DNA of 64,000 bases from Bisbaumannia pacifica (GTDB taxonomy: Bacteria; Pseudomonadota; Gammaproteobacteria; Pseudomonadales; Halomonadaceae): positions 1-64,000 of the forward strand of contig NZ_BJUK01000013.1 in the NCBI RefSeq assembly GCF_007989625.1, read 5' to 3'. A model generated the notes under the pieces. That model did no database searches and was not told the DNA's origin. It saw only the letters and a list, made by a program, of their open reading frames with translations. The position numbers and the translations under genes are program-made. Positions 1 to 13,892 of the stretch are shown here, one piece after another (the stretch's first letter is position 1; the number at the start of each line of letters is the position of its first letter).

Positions 1-59
1 GGGGCCGGGCGGCCATGCCTCCCGGCCCCGCGCCGTTTCCGTTAGTCGGAGAGACGCTT

Positions 60-731
60 GTGGAAGTCAATTTTCAATTCGACTGGGCAGCCGCCTTCGG
101 ATCGATCCCCCATCTGCTGCCCGGGATCCCCTGGACCCTGATGATCTCCTTCGGCGGCCTGGCCATCGGTTTCGTGATCGGCATCGTCTTCGGCCTGATG
201 CGCATCAGTCCCTCCCGCTGGATGCGCCTGCCCGCCGTCTTCTATATCGAGGTATTCCGCGGCACCCCCATCCTGGTCCAGGTGCTGTTTATCTTCTATG
301 GCCTGCCACAGCTGCTCGGCGGCCCCATCAACGCCCTGACCGCCGGGATCGCCGCCATCGCCGTCAACTCCGGGGCCTATATCTCCGAAGTGGTACGCGG
401 CGGGGTGCAGTCCATCGAGCGCGGCCAGCGCGAGGCCGCGCTATCCCTGGGCCTGTCGCGCACCCAGGCGTTCCGCTACGTGATCTGGCCCCAGGCCTTC
501 CGGCGCATGATCCCGCCGCTGGGCAACCAGGGCATCATCAGCATCAAGGACACCTCGCTGTTCTCGGTGATCGGCGTCGGCGAGCTGGTGCGCCAGGGGC
601 AGATCTATATCGCCACGACCTTCACCGCCCTGGAGGTCTATCTGATGGTGGCCCTGCTCTACCTGGCCATCACCTGGAGCCTTTCCCTGCTGCTGCGTGT
701 GCTGGAACGCCGCGGCCTGGTCGGACAATAA
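60..731 (+). CDS. Polar amino-acid ABC transporter permease
   Basis: Inner-membrane permease of the His/Glu/Gln/Arg/opine ABC family, which forms the channel for import of a polar amino acid. The 223-residue protein has several hydrophobic segments and the permease EAA-type loop (AALSLGLSRTQAFRYVIWPQ, about residue 125-145) that docks on the ATPase. I start it at GTG 60 because GGAGAG lies seven bases upstream; an ATG at 15 would add 15 Pro/Gly-rich residues with no clear ribosome site. The ATPase gene follows 12 bases later, so they form one operon; a substrate-binding gene is presumably upstream, outside the window. The exact substrate cannot be told from sequence. Confidence 0.9.
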   Translation: MEVNFQFDWAAAFGSIPHLLPGIPWTLMISFGGLAIGFVIGIVFGLMRISPSRWMRLPAVFYIEVFRGTPILVQVLFIFYGLPQLLGGPINALTAGIAAIAVNSGAYISEVVRGGVQSIERGQREAALSLGLSRTQAFRYVIWPQAFRRMIPPLGNQGIISIKDTSLFSVIGVGELVRQGQIYIATTFTALEVYLMVALLYLAITWSLSLLLRVLERRGLVGQ

Positions 732-743
732 GGGACCCCATCC

Positions 744-1511
744 ATGACAGAGAGCCAACACGAGTCCCAAGCCATCGTGCGCATGCGCAAGCTCAACAAG
801 CATTTCGGCAGCCTGCATGTGCTCAAGAATATCGATCTGGAGGTCATGCCCGGCGAGGTGGTGGTGATCATCGGCGCCAGCGGCTCCGGCAAGTCGACCC
901 TGATCCGCTGCATCAACGGCCTGGAGGAGTTCCAGGACGGTCATATCATGGTGGATGGAAAGGACCTGCTGCCCCACGGCAAGGGGGCCAAGGCCCTGCA
1001 GCGCATCCGCACCGAGGTGGGCATGGTCTTCCAGCAGTTCAACCTCTTTCCCCACCTCTCGGTGCGCGACAACGTCACCCTGGCGCCCCTCAAGGTACGC
1101 GGTGTCACCGCCGCCCAGGCCGGCGAGAGCGCCGAGCGACTGCTCGACCGGGTGGGCATCCGCGACCAGGCCGACAAGTACCCCAGCCAGCTCTCCGGGG
1201 GCCAGCAGCAGCGGGTCGCCCTGGCCCGCGCCCTGGCCATGGAACCTCGGCTAATGCTCTTCGACGAGCCCACCTCGGCCCTGGATCCGGAGATGATCGG
1301 CGAGGTGCTGGATGCCATGCGCGAACTGGCCCGGGAGGGCATGACGATGATCATCGTCACCCACGAGATGGGCTTCGCCCGGGAGGTGGCCGATCGGGTC
1401 ATCTATGTCCACAAGGGCGAGATCGCCGAGGAGGCGACGCCCGAGCGCATCTTCGATTCGCCTCAGGATGAACGCACCCGCGGCTTTCTGGCCCGGGTGT
1501 TGAAGCACTAG
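744..1511 (+). CDS. Polar amino-acid ABC transporter ATP-binding protein (GlnQ/HisP type)
   Basis: Cytoplasmic ATPase that powers the permease encoded just upstream. Walker [10 protein letters not shown] is at residues 44-52, followed by the Q-loop ([10 protein letters not shown]), the ABC signature LSGGQQQR, Walker B LMLFDEP and the H-loop ending [10 protein letters not shown]. At 255 residues it has the usual length of GlnQ/ArtP-type subunits. It is the last gene of its operon: a strong hairpin with a T-run follows 40 bases after the stop. The family is certain; the amino acid transported is not. Confidence 0.95.
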   Translation: MTESQHESQAIVRMRKLNKHFGSLHVLKNIDLEVMPGEVVVIIGASGSGKSTLIRCINGLEEFQDGHIMVDGKDLLPHGKGAKALQRIRTEVGMVFQQFNLFPHLSVRDNVTLAPLKVRGVTAAQAGESAERLLDRVGIRDQADKYPSQLSGGQQQRVALARALAMEPRLMLFDEPTSALDPEMIGEVLDAMRELAREGMTMIIVTHEMGFAREVADRVIYVHKGEIAEEATPERIFDSPQDERTRGFLARVLKH

Positions 1512-1550
1512 GGGCGCCCCTGCACGGCCATCATCGACCACCTTCGGCGG

Positions 1551-1589
1551 AAAAAAGGGCCTGTCGGCTTATCGACAGGCCCTTTTTTT
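1551..1589 (+). terminator. Intrinsic terminator after the amino-acid ABC operon
   Basis: GGGCCTGTCG (1557-1566) pairs perfectly with CGACAGGCCC (1573-1582) around a six-base loop, with an A-run before and a T-run after. The flanking A and T runs extend the stem and would also let it work on the opposite strand. It insulates the transporter operon from the origin region to its right. Confidence 0.92.
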
Positions 1590-2055
1590 GCCTGTGGATA
1601 CAATTTTTCGACGAATGCCCCCAGGGCCCACCATGCCGGGCCTGGCGCGCGATTCGGCGGCTGTTGACCACCGCGGGCGCAAGTCGGGTAGGCGACGGTG
1701 GAAAAACGGTGCACCATTCGCGCTGTGCATAAGTGGGACTTTCATCCACAGCCTCGGGTGCGCTTGTTCGCAGCCTCCCACGAGCTTCTCCCGAGACTCG
1801 TCAACACGGCATCCTGTTGTTAAAAAAGAAGTTTATTCACTTGTCCCCGGATTTTGTCCACACCAATAGACACAACAGCAACAGAACTTCTCTTTTATCT
1901 CTCTTCTTTAATAACTAGTTAGGAAGTGAAGACAAGGAAAGGCCGACGAGGTTGTGCAAAACCCCTGACGGTTACCCACAGGGGGTTTATACTGTGCGGC
2001 TGATTTTCTGCTCCGAGCTCTACTGCGGCGCCGCCGGCGCCATTCGAGGTGCAAC
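1590..2055. other. oriC: Probable chromosomal replication origin (oriC) region
   Basis: This 466-base gap has no convincing gene and lies directly upstream of mnmG-rsmG-parAB, a classic origin-flanking set. It holds DnaA-box-like 9-mers (consensus TTATNCACA): a perfect one on the minus strand at 1724-1732 (TGTGCATAA) and single-mismatch versions at 1593-1601 (TGTGGATAC), 1742-1750 (TCATCCACA), 1833-1841 (TTATTCACT), 1854-1862 (TTGTCCACA) and 1972-1980 (TTACCCACA). An AT-rich stretch at about 1817-1926, unlike the GC-rich surroundings, could be the unwinding element. dnaA itself is not in the window. The call rests on motif clustering and gene neighbourhood; a GC-skew switch would confirm it. 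Confidence 0.75.
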
Positions 2056-3960
2056 GTGGATTACCCCGACCGCTTTGACGTCATCGTCATCGGCGGTGGC
2101 CATGCGGGAACCGAAGCCGCCCTGGCCTCCGCCCGTATGGGCTGTCAGACCCTGCTGCTGACCCATAACATCGAGACCCTGGGCCAGATGTCCTGCAATC
2201 CCGCCATCGGCGGCATCGGCAAGAGTCATCTGGTCAAGGAGATCGATGCCCTGGGTGGGGCCATGGCCCTGGCCACGGACCTGGGCGGCATCCAGTTCCG
2301 GGTGCTCAACGCCCGCAAGGGCCCGGCGGTGCGGGCGACCCGAGCCCAGGCGGACCGGGTGCGCTACAAGGCGGCGATCCGCGGCCTGCTGGAGAACCAG
2401 CCCAACCTGACGCTCTTCCAGCAGGCCGCCGGCGATCTGCTTGTGGATAACGACACCGTGCGTGGGGTGGTCACCGAGACCGGCATTCGCTTCCACGCCG
2501 AGAGCGTGGTGCTGTGCACCGGGACCTTCCTCGGCGGGGTGATCCATATCGGGCTCGACCAGAGTCGCGGTGGCCGTGCCGGGGATCCGCCCTCCAATGC
2601 ACTGGCCCAGCGCCTGCGCGCCCTGCCCTTCAACGTGGCCCGGCTGAAGACCGGTACCCCGCCGCGCATCGATGCCAAGAGCGTCGACTTCTCGGTGCTC
2701 GAGGCCCAGCCCGGCGATACCCCGACCCCGGTGATGTCCTACCTGGGCAGTCGCGAGATGCACCCGCGCCAGGTGGATTGCCATATCGCCCATACTAACG
2801 AGCGCACCCACGAGATCATCCTCGCCAACCTGGATCGCTCGCCGATGTATTCCGGGGTGATCGAGGGCGTCGGGCCGCGCTACTGCCCGTCTATCGAGGA
2901 CAAGGTGCATCGCTTCGCCGACAAGGCGAGCCACCAGGTGTTCGTCGAGCCGGAGGGCCTGGATACCCACGAGCTCTACCCCAACGGCATCTCCACCTCG
3001 CTGCCCTTCGACGTGCAGTTGCAGGTGGTGCGTTCCATCCGTGGACTGGAGCACGCGCATATCACCCGGCCCGGCTATGCCATCGAATACGATTTCTTCG
3101 ATCCCCGGGACCTGAAGCACTCCCTGGAAACCAAGTTTATCCACAACCTCTTCTTCGCCGGGCAGATCAACGGCACCACCGGCTACGAGGAGGCCGGCGC
3201 CCAGGGCCTGCTCGCGGGGCTCAATGCCGCCCGCCGCGCCAAGGGGCTCGAGGCCTGGTGGCCGCGCCGCGACGAGGCCTACCTGGGGGTGCTGGTGGAC
3301 GACCTGATCACCCTGGGCACCCAGGAGCCCTACCGGATGTTCACCTCTCGGGCCGAGTACCGGCTGCTGCTGCGGGAAGACAACGCCGACCTGCGGCTTA
3401 CCGAGACCGGCCGCGACCTGGGCCTGGTGGACGACGCCCGCTGGACTGCCTTCGCCACCAAGCGCGAGGCGATCGAGCGCGAGAGCGCCCGCTTCCGCGC
3501 CAACTGGGTGCAGCCGGGTAGCGCGGCCGGCGAACGCCTGGCGGAGAAGACCGGCAAGCCCCTGCCCCGGGAATACAACCTGATGGACCTGCTCAAGCGC
3601 CCGGAGCTGGAGTACGCCGACCTCGCCGGGCTGCCGGGCATCGAGGGCGAACCGGTGGCAGACGCCGCCGTGGCCGAGCAGGTACAGATCCAGGCCAAGT
3701 ACCAGGGCTATATCGATCGCCAGCAGGCCGAGATCGACAAGCTCAAGCGCTTCGAGGCCACCCGCCTGCCGGCGGATCTCGACTTCGACCGGGTCGAGGG
3801 GCTCTCCAACGAGATTCGCCAGAAGCTCGCCGCGGCACGGCCGGCGACCCTGGCCCAGGCCGGGCGCATCTCCGGGGTGACGCCGGCGGCGGTCTCCATC
3901 CTGCTGATCCACCTCAAGAAGCATCGTCTGCTTCAGGAGAGTCAGGCGGTGAATCAATGA
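2056..3960 (+). CDS. mnmG: tRNA uridine-5-carboxymethylaminomethyl modification enzyme MnmG (GidA)
   Basis: FAD-dependent partner of MnmE that builds the cmnm5 group on the wobble uridine of certain tRNAs. The 634-residue protein has the dinucleotide-binding motif GGGHAG (residues 13-18), the conserved Cys of the MSCNPAIGG motif at residue 47 and the second conserved Cys in RYCPSIEDK. It starts with GTG 2056, preceded by GAGGTG. It is next to the probable origin, as in many Proteobacteria, and overlaps rsmG by four bases (ATGA), implying coupled translation. The length matches the family and the C-terminal domain is intact. Confidence 0.98.
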   Translation: MDYPDRFDVIVIGGGHAGTEAALASARMGCQTLLLTHNIETLGQMSCNPAIGGIGKSHLVKEIDALGGAMALATDLGGIQFRVLNARKGPAVRATRAQADRVRYKAAIRGLLENQPNLTLFQQAAGDLLVDNDTVRGVVTETGIRFHAESVVLCTGTFLGGVIHIGLDQSRGGRAGDPPSNALAQRLRALPFNVARLKTGTPPRIDAKSVDFSVLEAQPGDTPTPVMSYLGSREMHPRQVDCHIAHTNERTHEIILANLDRSPMYSGVIEGVGPRYCPSIEDKVHRFADKASHQVFVEPEGLDTHELYPNGISTSLPFDVQLQVVRSIRGLEHAHITRPGYAIEYDFFDPRDLKHSLETKFIHNLFFAGQINGTTGYEEAGAQGLLAGLNAARRAKGLEAWWPRRDEAYLGVLVDDLITLGTQEPYRMFTSRAEYRLLLREDNADLRLTETGRDLGLVDDARWTAFATKREAIERESARFRANWVQPGSAAGERLAEKTGKPLPREYNLMDLLKRPELEYADLAGLPGIEGEPVADAAVAEQVQIQAKYQGYIDRQQAEIDKLKRFEATRLPADLDFDRVEGLSNEIRQKLAAARPATLAQAGRISGVTPAAVSILLIHLKKHRLLQESQAVNQ

Positions 3961-4604
3961 GTCAGACCCTGACACCGACCATCGAACGCCGGCTCGATGA
4001 GGGCCTCGCGCGGCTCGAACTCGCCGTCGAGCCGGCCCAGCGCGACCAGCTGCTGGCCCTGCTGGCGCTGTTGCACAAGTGGAACCGCGCCTATAACCTC
4101 ACCGCGGTACGCGATCCGTTGGCCATGGTCTCTCGCCACCTGCTCGACAGCGCCGCGGTATTGCCCTGGGTGCGTGGGCCGCGGCTGCTCGACGTGGGCG
4201 CCGGCCCCGGCCTGCCCGGCCTGGTGCTGGCGATCCTGGCGCCGCAGCTCGAGGTGAGCCTGCTCGACAGCAACGGCAAGAAGGTGCGCTTTCAACGCCA
4301 GGCCGTGCTGGAATTGGGGCTGACCAATGTCACCCCGGTGCAGGCCCGGGTCGAGGCGCATCGGGACGCGCCCTTCGATCAGCTGATCTCCCGGGCCTTC
4401 GCCAGCCTGGCCGACTTCGTCACCCTCACCGAAGGGCTGCTGGCCGAGGGCGGCGAGTGGCTGGCCATGAAGGGCCCCGCCGCCGACGAGGAGCTGGAAG
4501 CGCTGCCACCCGGCGTCCGCCTGAACGCTCGCCATGAGCTGGCGGTGCCCTTCGACGAGAGCCAGCGGCAGCTGCTGATCCTGCAGCGCTACCCGACCAC
4601 CTAG
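3957..4604 (+). CDS. rsmG: 16S rRNA (guanine527-N7)-methyltransferase RsmG (GidB)
   Basis: Methylates N7 of G527 in 16S rRNA using S-adenosylmethionine; loss of this enzyme in other bacteria gives low-level streptomycin resistance. The 215-residue protein carries the SAM-binding motif [16 protein letters not shown] at about residues 77-92 and the family's NLTAVRDP motif before it. Its ATG overlaps the mnmG stop (ATGA), the standard mnmG-rsmG arrangement. parA follows 41 bases later on the same strand, so all four genes to parB may be co-transcribed. Confidence 0.97.
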   Translation: MSQTLTPTIERRLDEGLARLELAVEPAQRDQLLALLALLHKWNRAYNLTAVRDPLAMVSRHLLDSAAVLPWVRGPRLLDVGAGPGLPGLVLAILAPQLEVSLLDSNGKKVRFQRQAVLELGLTNVTPVQARVEAHRDAPFDQLISRAFASLADFVTLTEGLLAEGGEWLAMKGPAADEELEALPPGVRLNARHELAVPFDESQRQLLILQRYPTT

Positions 4605-4645
4605 GCCGCCTGTCGGGCGGGCCGTCAGACGCAAGGAAGTCGCTC

Positions 4646-5416
4646 GTGACCAAGATCATCGCCTTGACCAACCAGAAGGGCGGCGTGGGCAAGACCACCA
4701 CGGCGGTCAACCTGGCCGCCAGCCTGGCCGCCCTGGATCGCCGGGTGCTGCTGGTCGATCTCGATCCCCAGGGCCATGCCACCATGGGCAGCGGCGTCGA
4801 CAAGCATGAGCTGGAGGGCAGCGTCCTGGAGGTGCTGCTGGGGGACAAGGGCGCCACCGAGGTGATTCTCGACTGCCCCGAGGCGGGCTACGGCCTGCTG
4901 CCCGGCAACGGCGACCTGACCGCCGCCGAGGTCGATCTGCTCGAGCGGGACGAGGGGCGCGAGCGCTGCCTGCTGGATGCCATCGCCCCGGTGGCCGGCG
5001 AGTACGACGTGGTGCTGATCGACTGCCCGCCGTCGCTGAACATGCTGACCGTCAATGCCCTGACCGCCGCCGACGGCGTGATGATCCCGCTGCAGTGCGA
5101 GTTCTATGCCCTGGAGGGGCTCTCGGCGCTGCTCGATACCGTCGATCAGATCAAGGAGAGCGTCAATCCTAGCCTGGCGATCTTCGGCATCCTGCGCACC
5201 ATGTACGACGCCCGCAACGGCCTGACCCGGGACGTCAGCAAGCAGTTGCTCGACTACTTCGGCGAGACCCTGCTCAAGACCACCATTCCGCGCAACGTGC
5301 GGGTGGCCGAGGCGCCCAGCCATGGCCTGCCGGTGACCAAGTATGCGCGTCTCTCCCGGGGCAGCCAGGCCTATCGGGTGCTGGCCAAGGAACTGATTCG
5401 TCGCCTGTCGCTGTGA
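4646..5416 (+). CDS. parA: Chromosome-partitioning ATPase ParA (Soj)
   Basis: Deviant-Walker ATPase that moves ParB-bound origin regions apart. The 256-residue protein starts at GTG 4646 with AAGGAAG upstream. It has the signature KGGVGKTTTAVNLA from residue 11, a Walker B-like VVLIDCPPSLN, and no N-terminal helix-turn-helix, so it is the chromosomal type rather than the longer plasmid type. parB follows ten bases downstream. The position beside mnmG-rsmG and the probable oriC is the conserved chromosomal location. Confidence 0.97.
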   Translation: MTKIIALTNQKGGVGKTTTAVNLAASLAALDRRVLLVDLDPQGHATMGSGVDKHELEGSVLEVLLGDKGATEVILDCPEAGYGLLPGNGDLTAAEVDLLERDEGRERCLLDAIAPVAGEYDVVLIDCPPSLNMLTVNALTAADGVMIPLQCEFYALEGLSALLDTVDQIKESVNPSLAIFGILRTMYDARNGLTRDVSKQLLDYFGETLLKTTIPRNVRVAEAPSHGLPVTKYARLSRGSQAYRVLAKELIRRLSL

Positions 5417-5426
5417 GGAAACGCCG

Positions 5427-6338
5427 ATGACCCGTAAACGTGCCCTGGGGCGCGGCCTGGATGCCCTGATCGGTGCCGGGGCCCGCCGCCGCGAACTGCT
5501 GGAAGAGAGCGCCGAGTCGATGGAGCTCAACGGCGTCGAGCCTGAGCCGGATGTTGCCGCCGGCGAGCGCCTCGAGCGGCTGCCCCTGGGGCAGCTGACG
5601 CGCGGCAAGTATCAGCCGCGTCGCGATATCCAGCCCGAGGCCCTGGAGGAACTGGCCGACTCGATTCGCGCCCAGGGGGTCATGCAGCCCATCGTGGTGC
5701 GCCCCATCGGCGACAAGCGTTACGAGATCATCGCCGGCGAACGGCGCTGGCGCGCCGCCCAGCTCGCCGAGCTGGACGTGATCCCCGCCGTGGTCCGCGA
5801 GGTCAGCGACCAGGTCGCCCTGGCCCTGGCGCTGATCGAGAATATCCAGCGCGAGAACCTCAACCCGGTGGAAGAGGCCATGGCGCTGAAGCGGCTGCTC
5901 GACGAGTTCGAGTTGACCCAGCAGCAGGTCGCCGACGCGGTGGGCAAGTCCCGGGCCCAGGTGGCCAACCTTCTGCGCCTGCTGGCCCTGGATCCGGAGG
6001 TGCAGACGCTACTGGAGCGGGGCGACCTGGACATGGGCCATGCCCGGGCCCTGCTGGCCCTCTCCGGGGCCAGGCAACGCCAGGCCGCCCACGAGGTGGT
6101 CAACAAGGACCTCACGGTGCGCGATACCGAGGCCCTGGTGAAGCGCCTGGTCAATGGCGAGCCGGCCAAGCCCCAGCGCGAGGCGCCCTCCGCGGACGTG
6201 ACGCGGCTGGAGACGCAGCTCGGCGAACTGCTCGGGGCCCCGGTGAAGATCCAGCATGGCCGCAGCGGCAAGGGACGCCTGACCATCCGCTACACTAGCC
6301 TCGACGAGCTGGACGGCATCCTGGCGCATATTCGCTAA
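5427..6338 (+). CDS. parB: Chromosome-partitioning protein ParB (Spo0J)
   Basis: CTP-dependent DNA clamp that loads at parS sites and acts with ParA. The 303-residue protein begins with the basic MTRKRALGRGLDALIGAG segment typical of chromosomal ParB, has the N-terminal CTP-binding domain with GERRWRAAQ, the helix-turn-helix region (FELTQQQVADAVGKSRAQVANLLRLL) and a C-terminal dimerisation domain. It is the last gene of the mnmG-rsmG-parAB cluster; the ATP synthase promoter lies just after it. No perfect parS site was seen in the window. Confidence 0.97.
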   Translation: MTRKRALGRGLDALIGAGARRRELLEESAESMELNGVEPEPDVAAGERLERLPLGQLTRGKYQPRRDIQPEALEELADSIRAQGVMQPIVVRPIGDKRYEIIAGERRWRAAQLAELDVIPAVVREVSDQVALALALIENIQRENLNPVEEAMALKRLLDEFELTQQQVADAVGKSRAQVANLLRLLALDPEVQTLLERGDLDMGHARALLALSGARQRQAAHEVVNKDLTVRDTEALVKRLVNGEPAKPQREAPSADVTRLETQLGELLGAPVKIQHGRSGKGRLTIRYTSLDELDGILAHIR

Positions 6339-6421
6339 CCCATTAGCAGCCTACTTTTATCGAAAACTCGCCTTTTGGTCGTAAGCTGGCGCGAAAACGT
6401 GAAAAATCGCTCCGGCTTTGG

Positions 6422-6450
6422 TTGAAGCCGTCATGGCGCTTCCCTATAAT
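6422..6450 (+). promoter_or_regulatory. Predicted sigma-70 promoter of the ATP synthase operon
   Basis: TTGAAG (6422-6427) and a perfect TATAAT (6445-6450) are spaced by 17 bases, 86 bases before the chosen atpI start. The -35 hexamer lies partly in a small inverted repeat, CGGCTT (6413-6418) with AAGCCG (6425-6430), which might be an operator or chance. The rest of the parB-atpI gap (6339-6535) shows only A/T-richer sequence upstream of the -35, possibly an UP element. Confidence 0.75.
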
Positions 6451-6535
6451 CCGCGGTGGTTTGCCCGGCCACCGGGGAACGGGTCGAGGGCCGACGAATC
6501 GCTACCCTCGGCGGCAGTCAATGAAAGGGCATTTC

Positions 6536-6934
6536 ATGCATAGGGCCGCGCAGTCTCGGCGACGATCACTCCCCGTGGGCGGCCTGATAGGCGCCCAGCT
6601 ACTGGTCGCCGTCGCCCTGGCAGTGCTCTCTGCCCTGCTGTCGGGAGGCGCCGCGGCGCTCTCCGCCCTGAGTGGCGCCACCATCTGTGTGGCAGGCAAC
6701 GCCTATTTCCTGTGGCGAGCCTCGCGTATCCGCGGGGGTCGCCAGCCGCGCCGCATGGTCAATAACTTCTATCGTGCGGCGGCGGGCAAGTTCGGTTTGA
6801 CGGTGGCATTGTTCGTCGCTGCGTTCGTGCTAGTGCCCCCCTCAAACCCGGCTTTATTTTTTGGCGCATATGTGGCGACCCAATTCGCGCACTGGCTGGC
6901 CCCCTGGCTGCTGCGTAAACGGTCGACCCCCTGA
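6536..6934 (+). CDS. atpI: ATP synthase subunit I (AtpI)
   Basis: Small membrane protein at the head of the F1Fo operon, thought to help assemble the c-ring; it is not part of the finished enzyme. About 132 residues with four hydrophobic segments (from VGGLIGAQLLVAVALAVLSALL onward) and a basic N-terminus. I choose ATG 6536 because AAAGGG lies eight bases upstream; ATG 6521 is in frame but lacks a good ribosome site. Family similarity is mostly by topology, length and position, as usual for this poorly conserved subunit. Confidence 0.88.
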   Translation: MHRAAQSRRRSLPVGGLIGAQLLVAVALAVLSALLSGGAAALSALSGATICVAGNAYFLWRASRIRGGRQPRRMVNNFYRAAAGKFGLTVALFVAAFVLVPPSNPALFFGAYVATQFAHWLAPWLLRKRSTP

Positions 6935-6940
6935 ACCTGA

Positions 6941-7780
<840 letters not shown>

Positions 7781-7807
7781 CTCGAATCGACCAAGTAACA
7801 CCCTTAA

Positions 7808-8071
<264 letters not shown>

Positions 8072-8081
8072 CGATGTGCAC

Positions 8082-8110
8082 ACCGGGCGCCCTGCGCTCG
8101 GTTTGCTTGT
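8082..8110 (+). other. Terminator-like hairpin between atpE and atpF
   Basis: ACCGGGCGC (8082-8090) pairs with GCGCTCGGT (8094-8102) with one G-U pair around a three-base loop, followed by T-rich TTGCTTGTTT. It lies inside the operon, so it more likely adjusts mRNA levels or decay than stops transcription; more subunit c than b is needed per enzyme. Confidence 0.5.
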
Positions 8111-8146
8111 TTCCGGTCGCCACGAATCAGTCAGAGGTACATCCCT

Positions 8147-8617
8147 GTGAATATCAACATGACGCTTATCGGACAGACGATCGCCTTCGCGATCTTTGTC
8201 TGGTTTTGCATTAAGTATGTGTGGCCGCCGATCAGCAACGCGCTCCATGAGCGTCAGAAGAAGATCGCCGATGGCCTGGATGCCGCCAGCCGTGCCTCTC
8301 GTGACCTCGAGCTGGCCCAGGAGCAGGCCGCCGAAACCCTTCGCGAGAGCAAGCAGCAGGCTACCGAGATTCTCGAGCAGGCCAACAAGCGTGCCAGCCA
8401 GATGATCGAAGAGGCCCGCGAGCAGGCCCGTGCCGAAGGCGAACGCCTGGTGGCCAGCGCCCGCAGCGAGATCGAGCAGGAAGTCCATCGCGCCAAGGAC
8501 GAGCTGCGTGTCCAGGTCTCTTCCCTGGCCCTGGTCGGTGCCGAGCGTGTCCTGGAAGCCTCCATCGACGAGAAGGCCCATCGCGAGATGCTCGACAAGC
8601 TCGCGGCCGAACTGTGA
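8147..8617 (+). CDS. atpF: F1Fo ATP synthase subunit b
   Basis: Peripheral stalk subunit: one N-terminal membrane helix ([24 protein letters not shown]) followed by a long charged, Ala/Glu/Gln-rich coiled coil to residue 156. GTG 8147 is the start that matches the family N-terminus (MNxN...GQ.IAF); GAGG lies about ten bases upstream. Length equals that of the E. coli subunit. atpH follows 11 bases later. Confidence 0.97.
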   Translation: MNINMTLIGQTIAFAIFVWFCIKYVWPPISNALHERQKKIADGLDAASRASRDLELAQEQAAETLRESKQQATEILEQANKRASQMIEEAREQARAEGERLVASARSEIEQEVHRAKDELRVQVSSLALVGAERVLEASIDEKAHREMLDKLAAEL

Positions 8618-8628
8618 GGAGGTGATCC

Positions 8629-9165
8629 ATGGCGGAAACGTCAACCGTCGCCCGGCCCTATGCCAAGGCGGCGTTCGAGTACGCACGTGATCATCAGGCG
8701 CTGTCTCCCTGGGCCGAGTGGCTCGCCAAGCTGGGCCAGGTCGTCGCCACCCGCGACGTCCAGAGCCTGCTGGCCAGCCCCAGGCTCACCCCGAGCCGCA
8801 AGGTCGAGGTACTGCTCGAGCTGGCCGAGGTCGAGGCCGACGAGGGCCAGCGCAACCTGCTGGCCACCCTGGCCGATCAGGGGCGCCTGGCGATTCTCGG
8901 TGCCATCGCCGAGCAGTTCGAGCGCCTGCGCGCCGAGCAGGAGCAGCGCGTCGACGTGAGCGTGGTCTCGGCCTTCGAACTCGACGCCAAGCAGCAGGAC
9001 AAGCTCGCCAAGGCACTCAAGAAGCGCCTGAATCGCGAAATCTCCATTACCACTCAGGTGGACTCATCGCTTCTCGGTGGCGTCATCCTGCGTGCCGGTG
9101 ACACCGTGATCGACGGTTCCGCACGCGGTCGACTGACCCGCCTCCGTGAGACACTTTCCGCCTGA
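8629..9165 (+). CDS. atpH: F1Fo ATP synthase subunit delta
   Basis: Stalk subunit that ties the b dimer to the top of F1. 178 residues with the family N-terminus [14 protein letters not shown] and the conserved C-terminal motif [31 protein letters not shown] lies just before the ATG. It sits between atpF and atpA as expected and shows no unusual feature. Confidence 0.97.
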   Translation: MAETSTVARPYAKAAFEYARDHQALSPWAEWLAKLGQVVATRDVQSLLASPRLTPSRKVEVLLELAEVEADEGQRNLLATLADQGRLAILGAIAEQFERLRAEQEQRVDVSVVSAFELDAKQQDKLAKALKKRLNREISITTQVDSSLLGGVILRAGDTVIDGSARGRLTRLRETLSA

Positions 9166-9181
9166 GTCTGAGGGACATGGC

Positions 9182-10726
<1,545 letters not shown>

Positions 10727-10733
10727 CGCCACT

Positions 10734-10760
10734 GGCCCATCCCGGCTTCCGGGGTGGGCC
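10734..10760 (+). other. Intercistronic hairpin between atpA and atpG
   Basis: GGCCCATCCCGG (10734-10745) pairs with CCGGGGTGGGCC (10749-10760) with one wobble pair around a CTT loop. There is no T-run, so it looks like an mRNA stability or processing element rather than a terminator. Confidence 0.5.
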
Positions 10761-10800
10761 CTGGAGCTTTCTGAGGGCCACGAACGAAAGGTAGATCGCT

Positions 10801-13127
<2,327 letters not shown>

Positions 13128-13154
13128 AGGGCCGTCCACCAAGAGGACTAGACT

Positions 13155-13583
13155 ATGGCGAACAGCTTCAAGTGCGAGATCGTCAGCGCCGAAGCCGCGG
13201 TGTTCTCCGGCCGGGTCGAGCAGATCATTGCGGCCGGCGTGATGGGTGACCTGGGCGTGCTGCCCGGTCACGCACCGCTGCTGACCGAGCTGCAGCCGGG
13301 TCCGGTTCGCGTCATTCATGACGGTGGCGACGAGGAAAACTTCTACATCTCCGGCGGCTTCCTGGAAGTGCAGCCGGATGTGGTGACCATCCTCGGCGAT
13401 ACCGCCGTGCGTGCCGACGACCTGGATGAGGCCGCCGCCGAAGAGGCGCGCCAGCATGCGCTGAAGGCCTTCAACGAGCAGTCCGCGGAGCTGGATTACA
13501 GCCGCGCCGCGTCCGAGCTCGCCGAGGCCGTGGCCCAGCTGCGTACCATTCAGCAGTTGCGCAAGAAACTCGGCCGAGGCTAA
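13155..13583 (+). CDS. atpC: F1Fo ATP synthase subunit epsilon
   Basis: Small F1 subunit with an N-terminal beta sandwich ([36 protein letters not shown]) and a two-helix C-terminal arm that inhibits hydrolysis. 142 residues, usual size. Last gene of the operon; an intrinsic terminator follows 17 bases after the stop. Confidence 0.97.
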   Translation: MANSFKCEIVSAEAAVFSGRVEQIIAAGVMGDLGVLPGHAPLLTELQPGPVRVIHDGGDEENFYISGGFLEVQPDVVTILGDTAVRADDLDEAAAEEARQHALKAFNEQSAELDYSRAASELAEAVAQLRTIQQLRKKLGRG

Positions 13584-13600
13584 CCCCTCCCGGGCCGTGG

Positions 13601-13635
13601 AAAACGCCTCTCGAACAGTGTTCGGGGGGCGTTTT
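13601..13635 (+). terminator. Intrinsic terminator of the ATP synthase operon
   Basis: AAAACGCC (13601-13608) pairs with GGCGTTTT (13628-13635), continued inside by CGAAC (13612-13616) with GTTCG (13620-13624). The T-run is at the end of the 3' arm, and the structure is nearly symmetric. Confidence 0.88.
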
Positions 13636-13702
13636 CGTGTGTGGAGGCTGCCGGACTTAACACAGACCTACTGCGAATCCCGGGCTTTCGGCCAACTTGA
13701 TT

Positions 13703-13746
13703 CGATCGATTTCGTTAAATAGCTCGCTATTCGCCTCAATCGATCG
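13703..13746. promoter_or_regulatory. Nested hairpin/palindrome upstream of mgtE
   Basis: The outer arms CGATCGATT (13703-13711) and AATCGATCG (13738-13746) are perfect inverted repeats. An inner hairpin AATAGC (13718-13723) and GCTATT (13726-13731) is separated from them by two symmetric six-base internal loops. It stands in the 257-base atpC-mgtE gap, about 150 bases before mgtE, and has no T-run. It could be an operator pair or part of a leader RNA. The rest of the gap shows a possible -10 (TATCAT, about 13807) without a convincing -35. Confidence 0.55.
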
Positions 13747-13892
13747 GACCATTTGACTCGAAATCCGTGATCCTCGTCACGATCGGTCAAGCCCGGCAGC
13801 CTCCTGGTATCATGACTCCCATTGCCGGATCGCCTCCGGAAGATTCCGTCACCTGTCGCCGCGTGGATCGTGGAGGCATCAGGAGGATGCCC

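Noticed and set aside
2020-3975. Long open frame antisense to mnmG (about 650 codons) and similar long antisense frames over atpA, atpD, uvrD and spoT
   Set aside because: Shadow frames caused by high GC and codon bias; low-complexity His/Gly/Gln-rich products with no family features and no ribosome sites.
13636-13892. M-box riboswitch before mgtE
   Set aside because: I see none of the conserved M-box helices; only the nested hairpin is described instead.
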